Position numbers and translations under genes: made by a program. A DNA stretch of 64,000 nt. It comes from Archegozetes longisetosus. Its lineage: Eukaryota; Arthropoda; Arachnida; Sarcoptiformes; Trhypochthoniidae. Location of the stretch: the NCBI GenBank assembly GCA_018873245.2, contig JAEMBT020000009.1, forward strand, positions 6,301,180-6,365,179, written 5' to 3'. Shown piece after piece: positions 1 through 10,690 of this stretch. The notes under the pieces are model-generated. The model did not search any database and had not been told where the DNA came from. It saw nothing but the letters and a program-made list of their open reading frames with translations. Position 1 is the first letter of the stretch, and each line of letters starts with the position of its first letter.

Positions 1-74
1 ACTGCAATAAATAGGCCGAAGATTTTCTAATTTGAACATTTTAATAAATTGAATTTGATAATTTACAGAAGAGT

Positions 75-2042
75 TTACATGCAATTATAATAGAGAGAAG
101 TTAAATACTTCAAACTTTCTTCAGAGAGATTATGTCTTTTATCACTGAGAATATTGTTGTAACAACTGAACGATCGTTCTATCTCAGCACTAGAAATAGA
201 AACAAATAAGTATTTAAAAACAATCGGTACCATCAATTTCCATTTCTTGAAGTTAGATTTCCAAAAATTCGGAATATAAACGTTGGTTTTAATATTTTCT
301 GGCTTTTCGTATTCTTTAACATAATTAATATATGACTTGAATTCAGAAGAGAGCTGTGAAACCTTCAATAAATCACCAGAATTTATCAAATTATTCATTT
401 CAGGTATTGATACTAACTCTTTAATCAACTCATCAACAGATCGTGTATTGTTCTTAGCCCTCTGAGGACCAAATGTTTCCATAGTTTTTAGAAAACCCAT
501 AGCTGGCTCTTTACCAAAATCAAAATATAACTCCAATTTAAGTAAAGTTTGGTTAAGACAATCGATTACCGATTGTTTGAAACGCGAAAAGTCATATTAA
601 TTCAGCTATTTTCTATAAATATCGAGGTAATCATTTACATCAACGTTAGCATACATTTCACGAAAAATTGCCATTAAGTCTGAACAATATTTAAAGATGT
701 TGGTTGTCATTATGTCTTGCCTCTGAGTGGACAGAACTGCATCAATAATCGGCTGAGAAATACTTTTAATGAACTTAATTTGTTCGTACAAAATAGGATT
801 TTCTATCATTCTTCTCAATATTGGTATTAATGGAGAACTGATTTTAGCATTTGTTAAATTTCTGATCAAATCACCGTAAAATTTAAATAAATTTTCATGA
901 ATAGCGATAGCTTCAAGCCATGAGTTCCATCTGGTAATGGAAGTCCTAGGAATATATTTACCACAAGTTTCAAAATATATTTTACGCCTGACTCTCGATT
1001 TCTTGAAAAAAGATTTCATTTTTGCCATGAATTCATCCACTTCAATAAAACTATATCTAAAGGTTTCTGTGACCAAATTAAAAATATGTAAAAGACATGT
1101 GATGTGTATTGAGTTAGGCCAAAGAACTTTAAATGTTTTAAATGCTTTCATCATATAGCTGGCATTATCACTAACAAATGCTGTGATTTTATCGTAATCT
1201 AATTCTGAATTTGCTATAACTTTATTAGTTTCGCGAATAATCGCATCGCTATCAACTGTTGTGTTCAAGAATAAAGTATTAATAAGAATTGACTTAAGGC
1301 GAAAATCATCGTTCAACGGAAAATCAATCGCTGATGGAGTAATCAATATATTAATAACTGCTCGATATTTCTTGTCTTGTGTTTCGTCGACAATGACTGA
1401 AAACCCATCGACTTTACTCAATGATTCGATGATATCCTTTTGTTTATTTGCATAAACTTTTGGTATTCGTTTTCTCATACAGTCGGCTAACGGAATCTGA
1501 TCTCAGAATTTGCAATACTTTGTGAAGAAAGCTCTGAATTCTTGATTATTAGTTTTTTCAATAGGAATATTAGTTGAGGTCAACATTAAAACCAAATCGT
1601 TGAGAAACGTTTCATTTTGCTTCTCAAAGCTGTTAACAATTTTCAAATGATTTGAATTGTTTTTGATATACTTCTTATGCCTCTTAGAGTTCAGGTGAAA
1701 ATCGATGACATTTTTATGCTTGAAGTTAACAAAAAAATTACATGTATTGCAATACATTTTGTCGTCTTTGACAATAAATGGCTCTTTATATTCATTAACT
1801 CTCATTTGGACATTTATTTTGTTTCCTTTTTTAAACCTTTTGCTGATTATCTTTCTTTGAGTTTTTCGGCGTTTTGATTCATTTGAACTCGAATATTCGC
1901 TTCCTGTTAAATCAATAAAACTATTCATTTGGGAATCATTCGGAATAACTACTTCTTCAGAGTCTATAATAGTATTTTCAGACATTTGTCTCTCTTTTTG
2001 AATATCATTCGCTAAAGACAAAGGCGGTAGATGAAAAAACAT
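75..2042 (-). pseudogene. hAT-family transposase, one frame with three in-frame stops
   Basis: A plain DNA-transposon transposase that reads from ATG at 2042 to 75 in one continuous frame of 656 codons, broken only by TGA (1503-1505), TAG (606-608) and TAA (597-599). No frameshift was seen. The N-terminal part has a BED/C2H2-like finger (YCNTCNFF, then HLNSKRHKKY). Next comes a short segment shared with CGGBP1-like hAT proteins (IPIEKTNNQEFRAFFTKYC). The RNase H-like core carries VDETQD near its start, and the C-terminus is the hAT dimerisation domain (SSAEIERSFSCYNNILSDKR). A sister element lies at 27.8-29.8 kb. The absence of indels suggests recent inactivation. The element's far end and its terminal repeats probably lie beyond position 1. 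Confidence 0.88.
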
Positions 2043-2230
2043 GTAGCAATTTTAATTTTAATTTTTCCCAGATATAAAGCATATAAAATGATATATAATT
2101 AAGCAAAAATTTTAAAAATCGGCGCATTATTTAAAAAGTTATGGACAAATAAAATATTATGGAAATTCTTACAGTTTGACAATATATACATACTATAAGA
2201 CATATATACAACAAAAGTATGAGTTTTAAT

Positions 2231-2653
2231 CTATTGTTGGTAACATTGTAGAGATATCAGGGTAAATTGTAAGGTGCTCAACACGATTTTCAATGTGATC
2301 TTGGTCACGCTGGTTACTGTCAAGCTTTTCATTATCATGATGGTCAATAATGATGGATACAAATTAGTTGTAATAGGTAGTGACACGTTCACATTTGAAG
2401 TATTATCACCTTTGAACTTTTTAGCAAAGTTTCTACAATTTCCACAAATTAAATCACCTTTGTTAATCAGTGTTGAATCCATTGATTTTCTTTTATTTGT
2501 TAATATTATCGGCTTCACAGTATTTAATTTAGTCACTAAATCATTTTCGTTGACGCGTCTTACATCACGTCTTATAATACTATCCAACCGGACAGTGCAA
2601 CAAGCATAATATTTATATCTTAAATTAGGTAAATGTGACATTTGTTCGGACAT
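2231..2653 (-). CDS. Unrecognised ORF with paired cysteines, 140 aa
   Basis: The reading frame opens at ATG 2653 and runs 140 codons. It contains a CC pair near residue 18, a basic stretch (RLDSIIRRDVRRVNE), and a C-x2-C pair in LICGNCRNFAKK. The spacing resembles a small zinc-binding module like those found in transposon-associated or regulatory proteins, but I do not recognise the family. It lies just upstream of the hAT transposase on the same strand, so it could be an accessory gene, an exon of a spliced gene, or chance. The last 40 residues are low in complexity. Function unknown. Confidence 0.3.
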   Translation of the reverse strand: MSEQMSHLPNLRYKYYACCTVRLDSIIRRDVRRVNENDLVTKLNTVKPIILTNKRKSMDSTLINKGDLICGNCRNFAKKFKGDNTSNVNVSLPITTNLYPSLLTIMIMKSLTVTSVTKITLKIVLSTLQFTLISLQCYQQ

Positions 2654-3540
2654 TTCTATTTTTATAAGTTGTACTTGTTACCAAAAAGAAACCCAAAGCA
2701 GACTCTTCAAAAATTAAAACTAGACTATTAGTGCTTTAATTTAACACCAAGAAACGTTTGGGTTTTTATTGGTATCATATGACAATAGTCATTTGAAATT
2801 TACAAACACAATTTTCCGTTACTAAAAAATTATTTATATAAACATTTTAATGTGTTCTTAAAAGCTGTTAATTATAGTTATAATTTGGTGAAGATAGAAT
2901 TAAAATATCTCATTTCGTTATCCTGTAATATTAGTTTGAAATTTGACTCAAAAAATGATCTACCTCTAGTATCCTGTAATAGCTTATATTACAATATATA
3001 CATATTTATGCATCAATAACATCCTGTATTAGTATGGGAATGTTTATAATTAAATTGTCTAACATAATTTTCATATGCCGCCTTTGTCTTTTGCATATAT
3101 TGAACATGAATTGTGGTCTCATTTAGTTCAGCGCATTCATTACCAAAACAAAGATTGTCCTCTATTTCAGACATCTTCTGTTTAGAAAATATTTTTTTAT
3201 TAATTATTTATAATTGAAGTATCGGTTAAACTTACTTTCTATTCGCCAAAACTAATAAGCGTTTGATGTTTGATGACAATTATATTTAAATAAATTAAAT
3301 CACGACTATTACACATAATCATTACACACAATCATCATAATATCAAAATACAATTTATAAAATGCGTGTTCATTTTATTCATTGTGTTTACTATTCAAAG
3401 CACCTAATTATGTATTATTTTAGATATTTTATGTTTTGGTGCATGAATTATAGCTTTTAAAAGTATTGATTAATCGAAAGTTTGTTTCTGAAAAGTATTT
3501 CTAATTTTTACGGTTTTGAAAAAATTATTCGAGAAAAGTA
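2654..3540. other. Non-coding, AT-rich; one 53-codon minus-strand ORF
   Basis: No recognisable gene is seen. A short minus-strand ORF starts at ATG near 3173 and ends near 3012 (53 aa, opening MSEIEDNLCFGNECAELNE). It could be an exon of the cysteine-pair ORF downstream on the same strand. The decamer ATCCTGTAAT or a near match recurs at about 2921, 2970 and 3021. Confidence 0.35.
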
Positions 3541-3642
3541 GAAAATTATTTGATATTATTTCAAAATGTTTGATCAAATAATTTATTTGAAATAATTTGA
3601 TAGAAATAAAATTATTTGAAATTATTTGATTAAATAATGAAA
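3540..3642. repeat. Low-complexity AATTATTTGA-type repeats
   Basis: About 100 bp built from repeated direct and inverted copies of AATAATTTGA/TCAAATAATT. It is simple-sequence DNA able to form hairpins. No coding signal is seen. Confidence 0.7.
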
Positions 3643-4011
3643 GTGTCTTAGGTAATATAATAATTCAGAAGTATTTGCTGTAGACAGTGATGATCGATCG
3701 GTCTTATCTGAACCAGCGACAAAAAATAGAAAGTCTTATTCAATTGAACTCAGACTTAGTCATTAACGACTCTAAATTCTCAAAAATAAATTTCTAACGG
3801 CAAAGAATTTCGGAATCGACCAATTAATTCAAGAGTATATCAAACACGAAGAAAAATACCGAAATCAATTAAAGGTACGGGTGTTAAATCTTCGGTTTTG
3901 ACCCAGAGTCTCCGGTTTTAAAGTTTTCCTCTGGTGTCTGGAGTTGACCTGTAACCGGAGATGTTTTCTCAGGCTTTTACTGCTTAGAGGCTTCGAAAAT
4001 TTAATATATAA

Positions 4012-4618
4012 TGGGTAAATCCGGGCTTATGGGTCTCAAGGGGTTTCCGACCCCCCACCTCCAAGTGTAATACATCATTGGATTCATTTCGTCTAGCTGA
4101 ACACTTTGATAGCACACTTGACTACTTCCAATCCTAACCTGACCACTTCTGGCCACCGAGACCTAACCCCTTCGAAAATGGGTAAACCTAGCTTTACCAA
4201 GTTGTAACCCAAGCCAAACCTGATTAAAATTAAGGTATAATAGGTTAGGTCACGAAGTGACCTAACTTATTCTCCCTCAGTTTGTATCAGGCTTGTTTGG
4301 GTTACGACTCGAGAATCCATGTTTGTTCATTACGAGGTACTAAACCAAACAATGGTGAATATCTCGAGAACTACTTGTGATAATTAATCAAGTGAGGCAT
4401 CGAAATGCTCAGTTCGATGTGCTGAGTCCAATGATATATGATTTGGCGGGGTCAGCTACTCCCGTCGGGTGTTATCCATAAGTGGTCAGGTTCGGGCTGG
4501 ATGTAGTCAAGAGTGGTATCAAAATGTTCAGCTTGACGAACTGAATACAATGATATATCACACTTAGGAGTGGGGGGTCAGGAACCCCTTTAGATTCATT
4601 AGCCCGGATTCACCCGGT
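4012..4618. mobile_element. Foldback element 1, about 150-bp imperfect inverted repeats
   Basis: The left arm starts around ATGGGTAAATCCGGGC and the right arm ends around GCCCGGATTCACCC. The reverse complement of the right end aligns with the left end over roughly 150 bp with scattered mismatches, ending near the shared sequence CTGACCACTT. The middle is itself palindromic around TTAGGTCAC-GAA-GTGACCTAA (about 4245-4265), so almost the whole 600 bp can fold back. No ORF. It is a non-autonomous long-TIR DNA element of unknown superfamily and is noticeably more GC-rich than its flanks. Confidence 0.75.
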
Positions 4619-5840
4619 AGATATAAATTAAAAGTAAAATGTAATTCATATCTTTCATTGACTAAAATTCTTTTTATCATTGATGTGCTATGTAGTGTTA
4701 TAAAACTCTTTAGAAAAGAGTTGTTGCGATGTGCTTTAGACTAATTCAATGAAGGCATGTCTTCAAATATATAACATTTTGTTAACAAAAGTTACTTCGA
4801 TACACTGTCGAACAGAAAAGTATATCTTTCAAAGTGAAACATCATACGTCTTATATAGTAATAATATAGTAAAAAAGCAAGAAAAAGAATGAATCAATGA
4901 CAAGAAAGTTCTCGAAATCTTTTCTTAGTCAAAAAGTAAAGATATGTTATGAGAGCACAGTAATATATGAGTGAATCTTACCATTACGTTCAGTTCACTA
5001 CAGTAGTAATAAACAAATATATAGTTTTAAATGAATAAAAATGTTTTATTAAAAAGGTTCTCTTAATGAGTGGCTAACATTTTATAGACGTTCAGGTAGA
5101 CTTACCACCTATACAGGATCTTCCTGATTTGTATAGAATTACACTCAGTGTACAAGAATTGAAAAAATATTAATTGTACAGGATTCATAAATAGAAATTA
5201 AATTAAATAAAAATATTTTACTAGGATAATAGTTTTCTATTAGTTTTGTTTAGAAATAAGAATTGCGGATATATAAGTGATTTCTGTTCCGTTTATGGTC
5301 CTTAGTTCACAATAACTCCATTATTAAAACTAATGGAATAATTTAAAGCCCTCACATTGAAAAATATTTTATACAATTTGTGGTTTAGTTTTATAGAAAA
5401 TTATTTATCTCATCAATAGATCACATGTTTATCAAATATTTAAATAGATAAATGATCAGAATAGAATCACCCTGAGAAGTCATAATCGCAGCTAGTTTTA
5501 AATGTTAAATGTGATTTTATAAAAATAAAATGCATTTTATTAGTACTGTAAAGTGGCAAAATATATAAGGGTTTACTACACAGCGAATAATTTTTTTAAC
5601 ATTAACCCTTTCAGTTATCCTCTAGACTCGTACTAGTTATCCCTTATACTCATAATGATTCCTTCATATATCTACTCATTAATCCTGTGAGTTGTAATTG
5701 AACGCAAGAACAATTTCCTTGTCTTCAATAGCCAAAATAAAAATCACTTTTCCCAATTACACAACTATATACTTGTCTCGTCTTTTCAGAAATTAATTTT
5801 AAAAACTTTTAAAATTGAATTGAGTTACAACTGTTAAGAG
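4619..5840. other. Non-coding AT-rich spacer
   Basis: No reading frame, RNA gene or clear transposon end was recognised in this stretch. Confidence 0.5.
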
Positions 5841-5846
5841 CGAGCG

Positions 5847-5886
<40 letters not shown>
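5839..5886. repeat. (GCGA)n/(GA)n microsatellite
   Basis: A short GAGC/GCGA run passes into about 40 bp of pure GA dinucleotides. Confidence 0.95.
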
Positions 5887-5887
<1 letters not shown>

Positions 5888-5955
5888 AAATGATAGAAAA
5901 CCATTCGTTTTTATATCAAGAATGAGAAAAATGATTCTAATGTCAAAATGTACTC

Positions 5956-5985
5956 CTACTTTTCAACCAATGGGTTGAAAAGTAG
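5956..5985. repeat. Short perfect hairpin
   Basis: CTACTTTTCAACC is followed after about 4 bases by its exact reverse complement GGTTGAAAAGTAG, a 13-bp stem. It may be the tip of a small foldback element. No function is assigned. Confidence 0.6.
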
Positions 5986-6216
5986 CCCTGAGTTTGCAAA
6001 GTACGGATGACTGTCTCGACTAAAGGGTAAGTTTAAAGCTGAGTAAAAATAATTTTAAATGAACTTTAATTAATAACTATTTGTATATGTGCAAAGGAAT
6101 AGAGTGAGATCATTTTTTATCTATTAAAGACAGTTCAATTAACATTATTTTGTCAATTGTTGTTTGGTCAGTTAATGGGTTTCCACATGTTTTCTTATTA
6201 AACTTATAGTCATTTT

Positions 6217-6532
6217 CATAACTATAAAACCACTCATTTTTCAGAATAACTTTTGAACGAAATTAAATAATTTAATAAAACTTTATAGCAATACATAAAA
6301 TATCGAATTATAACAGAAAACTTATCAATTTTTGAGTTGCACGAATTGGTGCCTGCATAACGCAACTTAGAGCAAAAATTTCACAGGATATCACACGTGC
6401 TATTCATCCGATCCTTACGGAAATTACAAGATATATACAAGATTTAATTTAACAGAGTCTATCGAAATTCCATTGAATTATCTAACTTTGTTCAAAAGTT
6501 ATTCAAAAAATCGAGTGGTTTTATAGTTATGC
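6217..6532. mobile_element. Foldback element 2
   Basis: The left end CATAACTATAAAACCACTC has its near-exact reverse complement at the right end (GAGTGGTTTTATAGTTATG). Similarity continues inward through AATAACTTTTGAAC for about 60 bp. There is no ORF, so it looks like a MITE-type inverted-repeat element of about 315 bp. Confidence 0.65.
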
Positions 6533-7473
6533 AAAGGATTGTATATTTAGAGTTAGCTTGTGAAAAGATTTCAAGTATTGACTATAAGGATTAAAATAGC
6601 GAGAGATTAAACTTTTGAATTCGCCAGGAGTCTAACTCTTTCTGATTAATAGCCTGTTTTTTCGCATATTTTACACTTTATATACAAAATTTAATCAAAT
6701 GTATCTTCAGTTCAATTCAAGTAGACAAATAGCAAACTTCAAATAAAGTTTTAATTTTCAAAGCTAAGTACAATAACATTACATATATAAAATTGCTCGC
6801 TGTCGATTTTATTTCATCACAGTCTTCATGTCTGAAATATTATCAATATTTTGTACTTTTATTAACTATTAATCTCATTAATTGAACTGCTGTTACTATG
6901 ATAGTATGATAGAATATTTCTATGAATTCAGCAGTAAACACTGAATCTTGTGATGTTAAATTCTGAGAGACGCAAAAGCATATTCCAGAAGATACAAATT
7001 TACTTTACAATAGTGTTACCAGTTTTACAGATTCTTTAGAAAAATTATCAAGAAATAAATGTTGATTAGTCAATTTCTTGCAAAATCTTTGAGTATTCGT
7101 CCAATCGAGATTATCGAATGTTAAAACATCTTTCAACTTAGCTGTTTTGCTATTATCAAATTCAATATTGTATTTCTCTAGATTATTTCTAACTGACTTA
7201 GCTAAATGACAAATATCGTAAAAAAATATCTTGAACTTTTCTTTAAAGAGCAAATACTATCTCTGAATCCACTTGAATCGAGTTATTGAATAACTTCTGA
7301 TTAGAGGTGCCCATATTATACACAAACAATCTTATATTAAAGCCAATTTTGAACATTTTAGGTAAAATAGATTCAAATAATTATGAATGAATTATTTCAC
7401 CGGGTGTTGAATTATAATCTGTACTGAAATAAATTGATATTTTTATCGACCCTTTCAAGCTTTTAATGAAATA

Positions 7474-8770
7474 ACGCGTTCAAACATGAATTGTAGACTA
7501 CAATTAATTTTGAATATTTTCAAAATGGAATAATACTTTCTAATGAAAATTAATATGAATTAAATACATTATATGACTTATAAAATATAATCAATGAATC
7601 GCAGCCAGTGGCCCAAATTGGCCACATTTCCGAAGTCCTTTCGGAACACTCTGAACAGAGGCTTTGACAACATTCAGATCAATATTTTCAAGACAATAAA
7701 TAATTCTTCTATTGAGTTGAGGAATAGTTTTGGCAGACCAGCCCTTATCGTACACTTTTTGACACAAATATCCGAAAAATCGTCAATTGGACGACATTGA
7801 GGGACATTAGACGGGTTCCGGTATTTGCTCACAAACCTGATGTTCTGTTCTTTCAAATGTTTGACCACTTTTTCCGCATAATGTGAAGAGGCCTTGCCGG
7901 GCCAAAACATGTATTTATTGTCTGAATGTTTGTCTCTAATAAATGGTATCAAACGCTCCTTCACACACTTATTCAAATACACATTTTGGTTGATCGCGAG
8001 TCCGCTCGGCTTGAAGTAGGGTTTGGAGATCCCATACTTAGATATCGCTATCCATAGCATTAATTTTGGTTCAAACTTTGCTTTTGGTTTAGGGCTAACG
8101 TTTTCAGGTGTTTTGGACTTTGTTGGCGAAGAAAAATAGCTATCATTTAGTGAATGAGTTAACGTAAAGTACTTATCATCGATGACAAAATCATATCGAC
8201 GATAGTAGCGGTAGAGCCACGCACAGTCTTTTGGCCATAATTTTCTGATTTTCGGTATATTTCGGAGACTTTTTCCTCAAATATTTTGATTTGACGTTTG
8301 TTTAACCACCTTTTGATGGTCACATCACTGCACCCGTACTTACGTCCGGCCGAAGAGTAGTTAAATCTGTCCGAATGGTTGACGTCCTTATAGAGTTGTC
8401 GTATCTTTTGTTGTGTCATTACCCGTAACATAGATCCACTTCCCGGAGCTCTTTCTGTTGTCAATCGATTCTCAAAATTCTGAAGTATTCGGAAAACACC
8501 ACTTCTGGACAGTCATTCTTCCATAAAATGATTTACAGTAAAAATCTTTCCTTTCTCTTTATTTTTTTGATAGAATGTCACCACTCGTTCACGAGTGACC
8601 TCTTGTTTTGAAGACATATTTTCGTTAATAATAATTAAAAACATAATTTGTTGTCAAAACAATGCCTAACATTTGACCTTCAAATTGACGTTTAAAAAAA
8701 ATTTATTTTCAATTTTTTTGTGACAATTGTTATGCATTAAAGTCAGTCTACAATTCATGTTTGAACGCGT
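7474..8770 (-). mobile_element. Tc1/mariner element, 1297 bp, with matched TIRs and TA duplication
   Basis: The left end ACGCGTTCAAACATG and the right end CATGTTTGAACGCGT are exact inverted repeats over at least 25 bp (7474-7498 and 8746-8770). They are flanked by TA at 7472-7473 and 8771-8772, the tc1/mariner target. It lies inside the P-like transposase relic and is therefore younger than it. Both termini are intact, so the ends could still be a substrate for a transposase supplied in trans. Confidence 0.95.
7674..8618 (-). pseudogene. Broken mariner-type transposase
   Basis: The frame starts at ATG 8618 (MSSKQEVTRERVVTFYQK). The N-terminal helix-turn-helix region includes a stop near 8518 and changes frame. 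SAGRKYGCSDVTIKRWLNKR is the second DNA-binding helix. After another frame change the catalytic core reads LMLWIAISKYGISKPYFKPS, then NKYMFWPGKASSHYA and CRPIDDF. In this family the second catalytic aspartate lies in WPDLASSHYA; here that position is WPGK, so the residue is missing as well as the frame being broken. The related copy at the end of the window keeps WPDL. Confidence 0.85.
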
Positions 8771-9114
8771 TAAACAAAAGTGGCGTTTGTATACAATTTT
8801 CGTCCACCCAATTCACCATGATCTATATAACCCTCAATTAAGTCATCTTTAGGAGAATAACACAAAATTTTCTCAAAGGAAGTTTTATTCCTACAAACCA
8901 TTATATGTTTATCAAAATCTATCAGATCGATAACTAGTTTATTCCGAGCGAATTCTAGACACTCAGGAAAACCTGGTTTTGCAATATTATTATCTAAACG
9001 TCTAAAAAGGATCAGTTTATTCGGAAATTTGAAAATTTTTCTGAGAAAACGGCAAGCAATTAGGCTTCTATGATGTAGATAACAGCAAATTTTTTTATCT
9101 TTATACTCTAACAA

Positions 9115-10140
9115 TATTCTCTCTTATGAGAAGAATTTTCATCAATTGAAATCCAACGAAGTCTATAAAAATTAGATCTACACTTTCACTTTGTCCATTG
9201 AATCGATTATCGCATCAAATTTTTATTCTGAAGACGTTCGTTTATTATTTGGTTTTACGCTATAGAAATTTAAATATAAACATTTTGGGTTTGTTTTGCA
9301 TTGAACTTCACCAAAAATTTTTACTTTAACCTCGAATATCTTATTTATTTACTTTGATAAATTTTTGTTACAATGCTTGAATTCGCGATTATTATTTGAG
9401 CTTAGAAATAGAAACGTCTCCTTTCAAAATATCAATGGTTTTCATCAATTCTGTAGAAACGAATAAATTTTATATTTTATAGAAAATGGTTTTAATCTTG
9501 TTTGAAAAGTCATTTATGTTCATCTCAATGAAATGAATTGATTATTGAAGAAAACTATTAAAACTTATTTTGATTAAGATGAATTTTACAAATATTTTAA
9601 ATAGAATAAAACATTAAATAAAATTCGGAATAAATTATTTGTTTTACTCAACACTACCTTCGAATGAGTTTTCGTTATTAGATTGTATTTCGATATCATT
9701 CGATTCTAATGGAAGTGAATTTGAGAATAATATATACTAATAGTTGTAATCGGAATCGAATCCTTTCTAATAGTAGGAATAGCATTAGCCATGACTTTGA
9801 TTTTCTTTATTGGATTATTGTATTATTCTGATCGAAATGTTTGAAACAAATAATTCTGTCACACAAAAGCTGGCAATTTTCATTTGAGTACAAGTCTGAA
9901 ATTTATGTATTTCTGCAAAATTCAACCCACTTTTTGCAGCTATAGTGAAAATTGATCAGTTTTGCAATTTGCTCTTGATTTAGATTGTTGTTCTATTGAG
10001 AGCCAACAATTAAAATTAAAACTAAATTAAACTATAAACAAATTAAACAAAATTAAACAAAGAAAAACGTATTTCGAACCAATATTTTACATGTAAACAA
10101 CTATTTCTAATGAAAAGTGAAATCAAAAACTCTAATCCTA
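9115..10140. other. Non-coding, AT-rich
   Basis: The first ~100 bp may still belong to the P-like relic. Nothing else was recognised. Confidence 0.4.
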
Positions 10141-10690
10141 ACATTGACCTTTAATTTTCTATTTCCAAACTGGTATCCTGACCACAAGTCCAGTGAGTTC
10201 ACATCTAGTCCGTCTAAGCCCTCATTGGATTTGTGCTTGTGACACCAGTTTCTTATTGAACTAAGGTTGGCTCCTTATCCAATACTTGTAAAAAATCCTC
10301 AAATTTCAATAAAAATTCAGTTAATATTGCCTTTTCACAAAAGTGCTGTGTATAATTGTTTTAATTTCTTTCTTTAACTTCTGGTCCCTTTTTAAACTTA
10401 GTTGTGGCAGTGCTTCTTGTCGAGTCCTCCCAACAAGTCTCCCTCCTTAAAAATAAAGGCCACACAACACTTCCTGGCTCCTTGCGCGAAGACTAAGAAC
10501 AGGTCTGCGAAAGCGTAGATCGCTGACCAACTTAAGTTCTCGATTCTTAGTCCTGAGTTAAAACATTGCTGTCACGAGAGCTCCGGACCTGCGAGTCTGA
10601 AATTTTAGAGTTAACCATAAGCGTCGCCCAGCGACCATCTTGTCCTTTGGCGACGACTCACTCTTAATGTGTATATGCAGAAATTTTGAT
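10140..10690 (-). mobile_element. Possible LTR-retroelement end (fossil fragment)
   Basis: A locally GC-richer block. On the minus strand a stretch starting TGTTGTGTGGCC is followed, after about 220 bp, by TGGTGTCACAAG, which resembles the primer-binding region that often follows an LTR. No matching second LTR and no coding region were found. It looks like an isolated old fragment, family not assigned. Confidence 0.3.

Larger units (their letters stand above)
6961..9114 (-). pseudogene. P-element/THAP9-type transposase relic, split by a mariner insertion
   Basis: Two minus-strand coding remnants belong to one transposase. The upstream part (9114 to 8771) reads FPNKLILFRRLDNNIAKPGF, later LIEGYIDHGEL, the region where P-like transposases have LPS..TL.R.L..I...PGF and .IEGF.D.G. 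Across the insertion, 7472 to about 7260 still contains KIGFNIRLFVYNMGTSNQKL (family: GLNV...CDQGANN). 7253 to 7005 gives FYDICHLAKSVRNNL and KLTNQHLFLDNF (family: FFD.PHL.K..RNN and KLT..HI....F). The frame stops at 7005, but SKFVSSGI follows in degraded form. The N-terminal THAP finger and the element ends were not found. It is an old, broken copy. Confidence 0.75.

Noticed and set aside
937-1455. Plus-strand frames of 73 and 64 codons
   Set aside because: They lie antisense within the hAT transposase and have no motif.
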